Assembly: GCA_963744225.1 (NCBI GenBank)
Contig: CAVUSV010000003.1
Span: forward strand, 434,001 to 498,000
Direction of reading: 5' to 3'
From: Bog-473 sp963744225
GTDB lineage: Bacteria; Actinomycetota; Acidimicrobiia; Acidimicrobiales; RAAP-2
Length of the DNA: 64,000 bases
Below, piece by piece: positions 46,957 through 53,939 of the stretch. How positions within the stretch are numbered: position 1 is the stretch's first letter; each line of letters opens with the position of its first letter. A program made the translations under genes and the position numbers. Below the pieces are notes generated by a model, which was not told where the DNA came from, searched no databases, and saw only the letters and a list, made by a program, of their open reading frames with translations.

Positions 46957-47408
46957 CGGGTCCGGTGACGGGTCCGACCTTCTTCGACGTCTCGGTGGGC
47001 GACGAGTTGCCGGACCTGGTGCTGCCGATCACCCGGACCCTGATCGTCTCGGGTGCCATCGCCAGCCGCGACTACCAGGACGTGCACCACGATCCGGTGC
47101 TGGCCAAGGAGCGGGGCTCGAAGGACATTTTCATGAACATCCTGACCACCAACGGCCTGGTCGGGCGTTACGTCACCGACTGGTCGGGGTCGCGCAGCCG
47201 GCTGTCGGAGGTCAACATCCGGCTCGGGGCGCCGAACTACCCCGACTTGACCATGACGCTCACCGGAGCGGTGAGCAGCAAGGGCCCGCTCGGCGACGAT
47301 GGTGCGAGCGGGATGGTCACGGTTGCCATCCGCGGCGCCAACGAGCTCGGCGACCACGTCACCGGCACGGTCAACGTCATCCTTCCGCTGGGGGAGGAGC
47401 ACGGCTGA
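46953..47408 (+). CDS. chsH1: ChsH1-like MaoC hydratase subunit
   Basis: About 151 residues from GTG 46953 (4-base overlap). It reads TFFDVSVGDELPDLVLPITRTLIV, then RDYQDVHHDPVLAKERGSKDIFMNILTTNGLVGRYV, which carries the hydratase-2 Asp and His (D.......H pattern of MaoC enzymes), and a C-terminal GTVNVILPLGEE. Its length and place between fadE28 and ltp2 fit ChsH1, the catalytic partner of ChsH2. It adds water across the side-chain double bond. Confidence 0.85.
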   Translation: MTGPVTGPTFFDVSVGDELPDLVLPITRTLIVSGAIASRDYQDVHHDPVLAKERGSKDIFMNILTTNGLVGRYVTDWSGSRSRLSEVNIRLGAPNYPDLTMTLTGAVSSKGPLGDDGASGMVTVAIRGANELGDHVTGTVNVILPLGEEHG

Positions 47409-48586
47409 TGGCGCACGCCTTCGCGGGAAAGACCGCCATTGCCGGCATCGGGGCGACCGAATTCTCCAAGGACTCGGGTCGTTCGGAGCTGCGCCTGGCC
47501 GTCGAGGCGGTCGCCGCCGCGCTGGCCGACGCCGGAATCGCCCCGGCCGAGGTCCAGGGGATGGTCACGTTCAGCTCGGATACGAATCCCGATATCGACA
47601 TTGCCCGCAGCCTCGGCATCGGCGAGCTGACCTTTTTCAGCCGTATCCATTACGGCGGCGGGGCCGCGTGCGCGACCATCCAGCAGGCGGCGCTCGCCGT
47701 CTCCTCGGGTGTGGCCGACGTCGTCGTCTGCTACCGGGCCTTCAACGAGCGCTCGGGGAGTCGCTTCGGCGCCGGCGTCCAAGGCCGAGCCCCGCTGCCC
47801 AACGCCGAGAACGCGCACATGGCCTCGTACCTGCCCGTCGGGCTGCTCACGCCGGCCTCCTGGGTGGCCATGGCGGCGCAGCGCTACCTCCACGTGAACG
47901 GCGCCACGAGTGAGGACCTCGGCCGGGTGGCGGTGGCCGACCGCAAGCACGCGGCGACCAATCCCAAAGCGTGGTTCTACGAGCAGCCGATCACGCTCGA
48001 AGAGCATCAAGCAAGCCGCTGGATCGTGGAGCCATTGCACCTGCTCGACTGCTGCCAAGAGACCGACGGCGGGCAGGCCCTCGTGGTGACCTCCCTCGAG
48101 CGAGCCCGCGACCTGCGCACCACGCCGGTGGTGATCCGGGCTGCGGCGCAGGGCGCGGGCGCGGGCCAGGACATGATGACGAGTTACTACCGCGACGACC
48201 TCCTGGGCCTGCCCGAGATGGCCGTCGTGGCCCGCCAGTTGTGGAGCACCTCCGGGCTCGGCCCCGAGGACATGCAGGCGGCCATCCTCTACGACCACTT
48301 CACGCCCTACGTCCTCTATCAATTGGAGGAGCTGGGCTTCTGCGCCAAGGGGGAGGCGAAGGACTTCGTGCGCGACGGCCGCCTCGAGCTCGGCGGCGCG
48401 CTGCCCATCAACACCCACGGCGGCCAGCTCGGCGAGGCCTACCTGCACGGCATGAACGGGATCGCGGAGGGGGCCCGGCTGGTGCGCGGCACCTCGGTCA
48501 ACCAGGTCCAGGGGCTCGAGCACGTCGTAGTGACGGCGGGAACCGGCGTGCCGACCAGCGGCCTGGTGCTCGGCGCCGATCGCTGA
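47408..48586 (+). CDS. ltp2: Ltp2-like thiolase-fold lipid-transfer protein/aldolase
   Basis: 392 residues from ATG 47408 (1-base overlap). Starts GKTAIAGIGATEFSKDSGRSE, has IHYGGGAACATIQQAALAVSSG, CYRAFNERSG, ASRWIVEPLHLLDCCQETDGG, YDHFTPYVLYQLEELGFC and NTHGGQLGEAYLHGMNGIAEG, matching Ltp2-type SCP-x thiolases. Mycobacterial Ltp2 works with the ChsH2 DUF35 domain in a retro-aldol cleavage that releases propionyl-CoA and a 17-keto steroid. Last gene of the unit; I see no clear terminator in the next 160 bases. A true thiolase Cys is not evident at the usual place (GGAACAT), consistent with aldolase chemistry. Confidence 0.87.
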   Translation: MAHAFAGKTAIAGIGATEFSKDSGRSELRLAVEAVAAALADAGIAPAEVQGMVTFSSDTNPDIDIARSLGIGELTFFSRIHYGGGAACATIQQAALAVSSGVADVVVCYRAFNERSGSRFGAGVQGRAPLPNAENAHMASYLPVGLLTPASWVAMAAQRYLHVNGATSEDLGRVAVADRKHAATNPKAWFYEQPITLEEHQASRWIVEPLHLLDCCQETDGGQALVVTSLERARDLRTTPVVIRAAAQGAGAGQDMMTSYYRDDLLGLPEMAVVARQLWSTSGLGPEDMQAAILYDHFTPYVLYQLEELGFCAKGEAKDFVRDGRLELGGALPINTHGGQLGEAYLHGMNGIAEGARLVRGTSVNQVQGLEHVVVTAGTGVPTSGLVLGADR

Positions 48587-48745
48587 GCGGGTCACGCTTC
48601 CACCCCGAGAACCCCAGCCACCCAAGCTGACGATGCCAGTTCGATTCTCGTCGGCCGCTCTCGTTCTCGTTCCTAGTCATGACCTTTGCAATTGCGCGGC
48701 GCCGAAAGGACAGACCGTCAGAACGTTCGACAAATCACAGGAGCT

Positions 48746-51700
48746 CTAATTCGAGAGTGTACGAACCCACGACCCGTCGCTGGCATTCAGTTCGGTCACC
48801 GAGTTGGCGATGAGGTTCGTCACCCAGAGGTGTGTGCCATCGAAGGCGATGTCGATCGGGCCACCGAATCCGTAGGATCCGCCCGTCAGAGTCTGCACCC
48901 ACGACCCGTCAGTGGCATTGAGTTCTGTCACCGAAGGTTTGGTGTAGTTAGGAGCCCACAGGTGGTTGTTGGCGAACACGATGGCATTGGGATTGCCGAA
49001 CCCGTAGGAGCCGCCTGAGACGGTGCGCACCCAGGAACCGTCACTGGGACTTATTTCGGTGACCGACGGTCCTTGCGCGTTCGCCACCCAGAGGTGAGTT
49101 CCGTCGAAGGCGATGGCAGCGGGAACAGCAAATCCGTAGGAACCACCCGACAGGGTTTGCACCCACGACCCGTCGCTGGCATTCAGTTCTGTCACTGAGT
49201 TGCCACCCGCGTTCGCCACCCAAAGATGCGAACCGTCGAAGGTAACGGCATAGATGTTATTGAACCCGTAGGAGCCGCCCGAGAGCGTCCGCACCCACGA
49301 CCCGTCGCTGGCATTCAGTTCGGTCACTGAGTTGCCGCTCTGGTTCCCCACCCACATGTGAGACCCGTCAAAGGCCATGACATGAGGCCCATTGAACCCG
49401 TAGGAGCCGCCCGAAAGGGTTTGCACCCAGGACCCGGTACTGGCATTCATCTCGGTCACCGAGTTTCCGGAATTGTTGGCAACCCACAGGTGTGTACCAC
49501 CGAAGGCTATGCCAGAGATCCCATTGAATCCGTAGGATCCACCCGACAGGTTCTTGACCCAGGACCCGTCACTGGCTTTCATCTGGGTCACCGTGTTTCC
49601 GACGCTGTTGACGACCCACACGTTGCTGCCGTCGGAGGCGATGGCCTGAGGTTGATTGAACGCGTAGGTGTTGCTTACGGTCACGGTTATGCCGGGGCTC
49701 ATCGCCGTGGTGCCTCCCGTTTCGGTGGCTTTGCTCTGGAGCGTGTAGCTCCCGTTCGGAACAGTGGTCGTGTCCCACAATGCGATCCACCCGTAAAGGG
49801 TCCGAACAGCGGTCCCGACGACGTGGTCGGAAAGGGACCCACCGGTTACGACGAACTGCACCCCCGTGACGTCGCTGGTCCCGGCCGCACTCGCGTCGAG
49901 GACTGCTCCTTTGCCAGTGAGGGTGGCCCCATTTGATGGGACGAGGACCTGGGTGTGCAGTGGCAGGTTATCGACGGTGACGGTGACACCGAGGCTCGGC
50001 GACGAGTTCCCATTATTGTCGGTGGCCACGCTCTGCAAGGTGTAGGTGCCGTTCGCGACGTCGGTCGTGTCCCACGCGCCGAGCCATCCCCACGCGGTGT
50101 CGCCAGAGGAACTCACCACAAAGTTGGACACCGAGCCCCCGGTCACCTCAAAGCTCACCGATTTGATTCCGACGACGCTCTGGGCCGAAGCACCGAGCCA
50201 GATATCGCCCGAAACCGTGGTGCCGTTGGATGGAATGTTGACGTTCGTGGTTGGCGGAGGCGGCGCGGTGACCGACAGGGTGGCCGGGTTCGTTGTCGCC
50301 GTGCCGGAACCGTTGGTGAACACCGCCTCGTACTTGTATCCGTTCTCGGACAAGGTCACGCTCGGAACGGTCAACGAGTCACTCGTTGCTCCCGACACCT
50401 GGGCGTAGGTGAGACCACCGTCCGTCGAAACCCTCCACTGCACCGTGGGGGCCGGGTACCCGCTTGCGGCCGCCGAGAACGTCACGCTCTGCGTCGGCAG
50501 AGCTGTTTGATCAGTTGGATTGGTCGTGACAACGGGCGCCGTGGGCGGAGCATTGACGATGGCGAAACCCGACACGGCGCCGGGCTCAGCCCCCAGGCTC
50601 AGGGGCGTGCTCCCGGGGGGGAGTGAGACAACGACGGGTGGCGAGAAGTTGCCGGTCGAGCCGTTGCCGAGCTCCCCAGCGAGGCCATAGCCCCAGGCAT
50701 AGAGCTTCCCGTTCGAGCCGATGGCGTAGCCGCTGTGAATGTTGTCGGAGATCGCTGTTGGCGTGACGCCGGAGGCCAGCGAGACCTCGATCGGGACTGA
50801 GCTATCGCTCGAACCTGTGCCCAACTGATTCGCAGTGCTTCCCAAGCCCCAGCCGTAGAGGTTGCCGTCCGAACCGATGGCGTGGGCGAATCCGCCGCCG
50901 CCGGTGACGGCCTTCGCAGTCACGCCAGTTGGGAACTGGACGACGACCGGCAGGGAGCTGTTGGTGGTGCTGTTGTTACCCAGTCCGCCGTTGACGTTGT
51001 ATCCCCACCCGTAGAGCTTCCCGTCGGAGCCGATGGCGTAGCCCGTTCCACCGCCCGCGGCGATCTGCTTGGGTGTCACTCCCGACGGCAGGGAGACGAG
51101 CACAGGTACGGAGCTGTTGGTGTTGCCGCCGTCGCCGAGCTCCCCATAGAAGTTGTCGCCCCAGGCGTAGAGCTTTCCGTCCGAGCCCATGGCATACGCC
51201 GATCCGTAACCGCCCGCGATCGCGGTTGGCGTGACACCCGAAGGAAGCGAGACGACGACCGGGGTAAGGCTGTCGCTCGCGGCGCTGCCGTTGCCGAGCC
51301 TGCCCACGTTGTTGTCGCCCCAGGCATAGAGCTTCCCGTCCGAGCCGATGGCGTAGCCAGTTCCTTGGGCTGCGCTGATGGCCGTCGCCGTCACGCCCGA
51401 GGGCAGCGAGACCACCACCGGCGACGCGCTCGGAGTGGTGCTGCCGTCACCGAGTGCTCCCAGGGAATTGTCGCCCCAGGCATAGAGCTTCCCGTCCGAC
51501 CCGATTGCGTATGCCGCATTCTGGGGTGATTCCATATCAATACCACCAGCACCACCACCTGCCGCGATGGCGATTGGGGTGACTCCGAGTGGAAGCCCGA
51601 CCGCCGCCGGCGTCGCGTTGTAGCCGCCGGCCACTCCGTTGCCGAGCTCGCCGGTCGAGTTGTCGCCCCACGCAAACACGCCGATGGAACGCGGGGCAGC

Positions 51701-51808
51701 AGCCGCAGGCGCTGTCGCGGCGAGTTGCAAGAGCGGCGCCGCTGCCCACACGACAAATGCTGACGCGATGCACATTTTGGGCTTCGCCCCGTACGCACGC
51801 TTGTTCAT
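48746..51808 (-). CDS. Secreted multi-propeller protein: RCC1-like repeats, Ig-like domains, seven-unit C-terminal propeller
   Basis: 1020 residues. A signal peptide (CIASAFVVWAAAPLLQLAATAPAAAA) is followed by about seven RCC1-like units (GSDGKLYAWGDN, GELGNGS) to residue about 415; an Ig-like region (TNPTDQTALPTQSVTFSAAASG) near 430-515; two modules with SNGTTVSGDIWLGASA and SNGATLTGKGAVLDASA to about 690; then 44-residue units, each close to VTELNASDGSWVRTLSGGSYGF and FDGSHLWVAN, to the end. Units repeat every 132 bases. It is exported, probably surface-bound or secreted; function unknown. It appears less GC-rich than its neighbours and lies alone after the igr-like operon. Confidence 0.82.
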   Translation of the reverse strand: MNKRAYGAKPKMCIASAFVVWAAAPLLQLAATAPAAAAPRSIGVFAWGDNSTGELGNGVAGGYNATPAAVGLPLGVTPIAIAAGGGAGGIDMESPQNAAYAIGSDGKLYAWGDNSLGALGDGSTTPSASPVVVSLPSGVTATAISAAQGTGYAIGSDGKLYAWGDNNVGRLGNGSAASDSLTPVVVSLPSGVTPTAIAGGYGSAYAMGSDGKLYAWGDNFYGELGDGGNTNSSVPVLVSLPSGVTPKQIAAGGGTGYAIGSDGKLYGWGYNVNGGLGNNSTTNSSLPVVVQFPTGVTAKAVTGGGGFAHAIGSDGNLYGWGLGSTANQLGTGSSDSSVPIEVSLASGVTPTAISDNIHSGYAIGSNGKLYAWGYGLAGELGNGSTGNFSPPVVVSLPPGSTPLSLGAEPGAVSGFAIVNAPPTAPVVTTNPTDQTALPTQSVTFSAAASGYPAPTVQWRVSTDGGLTYAQVSGATSDSLTVPSVTLSENGYKYEAVFTNGSGTATTNPATLSVTAPPPPTTNVNIPSNGTTVSGDIWLGASAQSVVGIKSVSFEVTGGSVSNFVVSSSGDTAWGWLGAWDTTDVANGTYTLQSVATDNNGNSSPSLGVTVTVDNLPLHTQVLVPSNGATLTGKGAVLDASAAGTSDVTGVQFVVTGGSLSDHVVGTAVRTLYGWIALWDTTTVPNGSYTLQSKATETGGTTAMSPGITVTVSNTYAFNQPQAIASDGSNVWVVNSVGNTVTQMKASDGSWVKNLSGGSYGFNGISGIAFGGTHLWVANNSGNSVTEMNASTGSWVQTLSGGSYGFNGPHVMAFDGSHMWVGNQSGNSVTELNASDGSWVRTLSGGSYGFNNIYAVTFDGSHLWVANAGGNSVTELNASDGSWVQTLSGGSYGFAVPAAIAFDGTHLWVANAQGPSVTEISPSDGSWVRTVSGGSYGFGNPNAIVFANNHLWAPNYTKPSVTELNATDGSWVQTLTGGSYGFGGPIDIAFDGTHLWVTNLIANSVTELNASDGSWVRTLSN

Positions 51809-51941
51809 GACGACCCCCCGGGGTCCGCTTCTGCGCGGAGGCTACACCTTGAAGATCGGCGAAGGACTGAGAATGGCGCATCATCCGTTGCCAGCGGCCG
51901 CGGCATGAAAGCCTCCTGACCTGGGCCTGATGACCTATTAT

Positions 51942-51955
51942 TGGAACACGTTGCA
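51942..51955. promoter_or_regulatory. KstR-like operator TGGAACACGTTGCA
   Basis: Full match to tnnAACnnGTTnna. It lies in an AT-rich stretch directly after CTATTATT (a plausible -10 region) and 80 bases before the LLM oxidoreductase start, so it would block that promoter. Confidence 0.7.
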
Positions 51956-52034
51956 TTTTTTGGGGTCCCGTGTTAGCGTCGCTGGAGCGCCTGCGGAACG
52001 GACCGCGGCACGGTAGACGAGGACGTGCGAACTC

Positions 52035-53165
52035 ATGGAATTCGGCATCTTCAACGCCGCGTGCGTGCTGCCCCGGTACGCCGAGCAGCACGGAGCGTCG
52101 GCCGAGCACGACCGCATCATGGACGAGGTCGCGTTCATCGTGGCGGCCGACAAGGCCGGCTTCAAGTACACCTGGGCCTCCGAGCACCACTTCCTGACTC
52201 AGTACTCGCATCTGTCGGCCTCGGAGTCGTTCCTGGCCTTCGTCGCGGCGAAGACCAACAACATTCACATCGGCTCGGGCATCTTCAACATCACGCCACC
52301 GGTGAACCACCCCGCCCGCATCGCTGAGCGGGTCGCCATGCTCGATCACCTTTCCGAAGGTCGCTTCGAATTCGGGACAGGTCGTGGCTCGTCCACGACC
52401 GAGCAGCGCGGCTTTGGGATCGAGGATCCTGACCTCACCCGCGAGATGGTGGCGGAGACCCTGCCCCAGATCGTGCGCATGTGGAAGGACGAGGACTTCA
52501 GCTACGAGGGCAAGTTCTTCTCCATGCCCACCCGCAACGTGCTGCCGAAGCCCTACTCCAAGCCGCACCCGCCGATCTGGATGGCAGCGGGCAGCCCGTC
52601 GACCTTCGACCTGGCCGCCGAACTCGGCGTGGGTGTCCTGTGCTTCGGCTTCTCGACGCCCGACCAGCTCACGCCGCTGGTGAGCCGCTACAAGGAGAAG
52701 ATCCAGGACTGCACGAAGCCCGTGGGCGGCTTCATCAACAACAACGTGATGATCACGACGCAGATGATCTGCATGGAAGACGGCGCAAAGGCCCGCAAGA
52801 CTTTCCTCGAAGCCGACTCGAACTACCACCTGAGCCTCGTGTTCCGCTACCTCGACACCTTCCCCAGGCCTGCGGGGATCCCCGAGTGGCCCGCGATCAT
52901 CCCGGGCATGGACGCCGACCAGCTCGATGCTGTCATCGCATCGGGCGACATCGCCGTCGGAAGTCCCGACGAGGTCGGGAAGGCCATTGAGCGCTACAGC
53001 TCGACCGGCGCCGACCAGCTGGCATTCGGGATGCTGTCGACCTCCATGCCGATCGAGTTGTGCCAGGAGGCCACTGAGACATTCGGCAAGCACGTGCTCA
53101 AGGACTTCGACAAGGACCCCGTGCACCTGACAACCAAGCAACGGCTCGCAGCCGGCGGTTCGTAG
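52035..53165 (+). CDS. LLM-class flavin-dependent oxidoreductase
   Basis: 376 residues from ATG 52035. Bacterial-luciferase-like: MEFGIFNAACVLPRYAEQHG, AADKAGFKYTWASEHHFLTQY, GSGIFNITPPVNHPARIAERVAMLDHLSEGRFEFGTGRGSS, PPIWMAAGSPSTFDLAAELGVG and AVIASGDIAVGSPDEVGKAIERY. The EHHF stretch and the GTGRG loop are typical of flavin- or F420-using monooxygenases or reductases. Its upstream KstR-like site places it in the proposed steroid regulon. Substrate unknown. A GC-rich hairpin follows its stop. Confidence 0.87.
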   Translation: MEFGIFNAACVLPRYAEQHGASAEHDRIMDEVAFIVAADKAGFKYTWASEHHFLTQYSHLSASESFLAFVAAKTNNIHIGSGIFNITPPVNHPARIAERVAMLDHLSEGRFEFGTGRGSSTTEQRGFGIEDPDLTREMVAETLPQIVRMWKDEDFSYEGKFFSMPTRNVLPKPYSKPHPPIWMAAGSPSTFDLAAELGVGVLCFGFSTPDQLTPLVSRYKEKIQDCTKPVGGFINNNVMITTQMICMEDGAKARKTFLEADSNYHLSLVFRYLDTFPRPAGIPEWPAIIPGMDADQLDAVIASGDIAVGSPDEVGKAIERYSSTGADQLAFGMLSTSMPIELCQEATETFGKHVLKDFDKDPVHLTTKQRLAAGGS

Positions 53166-53172
53166 GACGTGC

Positions 53173-53190
53173 CGGGCCCCGGGGGGCCCG
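53173..53190 (+). terminator. GC-rich hairpin after the LLM gene
   Basis: CGGGCCCC, then GG, then GGGGCCCG: a perfect 8-base dyad starting 8 bases after the stop codon at 53165, followed by the palindrome AGATCGATCT. There is no T-run, so it would be a non-canonical terminator, as is common in high-GC actinobacteria. Confidence 0.4.
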
Positions 53191-53254
53191 AGATCGATCT
53201 CGCTTCGTGGCCTGATCTGGTTGGCCAACCGCGCCTGGATGCCGCCAGCCTCGT

Positions 53255-53342
53255 TCCGGCGGGCGGACCCGGACGTGTCTCTGAAAACTATAAACTAGAC
53301 CGTTGATAGTCTGCGGAACCATTCGGTGGGCTCCCTTTTCCC
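53255..53342. repeat. 88-base dispersed repeat, copy B
   Basis: Second copy of the element at 34698-34785, with no gaps. It lies between the convergent LLM and ATPase genes, a place where neither a promoter nor a leader would be needed on either strand. It keeps the AGGGAG and ATG spacing on the minus strand, but the frame there runs on antisense into the LLM gene. Confidence 0.75.
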
Positions 53343-53360
53343 GAGTGGGGCCCCGTCCCT

Positions 53361-53912
53361 CTACAGCTCGAACTCGCCAGCGTCGAGCCGGCGGTCGATC
53401 TCCTCAGCCACCTCAGCCGGACCCCCTTCGCCGGAGTCGACGCGGTGGCGCTCGTCGACGCCCTGGCTTTCGAACTGCGTCCACAGGTCGTCGACCACTA
53501 TTGCGTCGGCTAATGCCCCCGCGTGCTGCGGTTCGGCCCTGCGGTCCTGCACCCGTTGCTGGACCACGCCGACCGGTGCCCGCAAGACGGCGTAGTTGAC
53601 GGTGACACCACGCCGCGCCGACGCGGCCGAGAAGAGATCGAGCATGAACGGGTAGAGGATGCCCTCAGCGACCGTGAAGTAGCCGCCGCTCGCGAAAGCG
53701 GCGACTGCCTGGGCCGCCGCTTCGAGCACGACCCGGTTTTGGTTGTGCGCCTCCTGCCGCCACGGCTCGATCGCACCCCGACGCAGTTTGGCGAAGAACC
53801 AGTCGAGGTCGAGGCAGACCGAGAGGTCATGGCGATCCGCCACCAGCGGCGCGACGGTCGTCTTGCCGCACCCGGGCGAGCCGGTCAGGAGGAGCAACGG
53901 AGCCGCGGGCAC
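53361..53912 (-). CDS. P-loop kinase/AAA-like small ATPase
   Basis: 183 residues. The P-loop is TGSPGCGKTTVAPLVA near the N-terminus, then LDLDWFFAKLRRG, EGILYPFMLDLFSA, NYAVLRAPVGVVQQRVQDRR and a C-terminal VAEEIDRRLDAGEFEL. The size, the D-x-D after the P-loop and the lid Args resemble gluconokinase, chloramphenicol phosphotransferase or zeta-toxin-like kinases, so it probably transfers phosphate to a small molecule. I cannot say which. It begins 28 bases before the stop of the convergent-side repeat protein, on the same strand. Confidence 0.75.
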   Translation of the reverse strand: MPAAPLLLLTGSPGCGKTTVAPLVADRHDLSVCLDLDWFFAKLRRGAIEPWRQEAHNQNRVVLEAAAQAVAAFASGGYFTVAEGILYPFMLDLFSAASARRGVTVNYAVLRAPVGVVQQRVQDRRAEPQHAGALADAIVVDDLWTQFESQGVDERHRVDSGEGGPAEVAEEIDRRLDAGEFEL

Positions 53913-53939
53913 CGGTGCATCATCGTGCGTGTGGTTGGT

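Noticed and set aside
48719..48730. CAGAACGTTCGA, looking like another KstR-type site
   Set aside because: The two halves have no 2-base spacer (AACGTT), and it lies after the igr-like operon with no start nearby.
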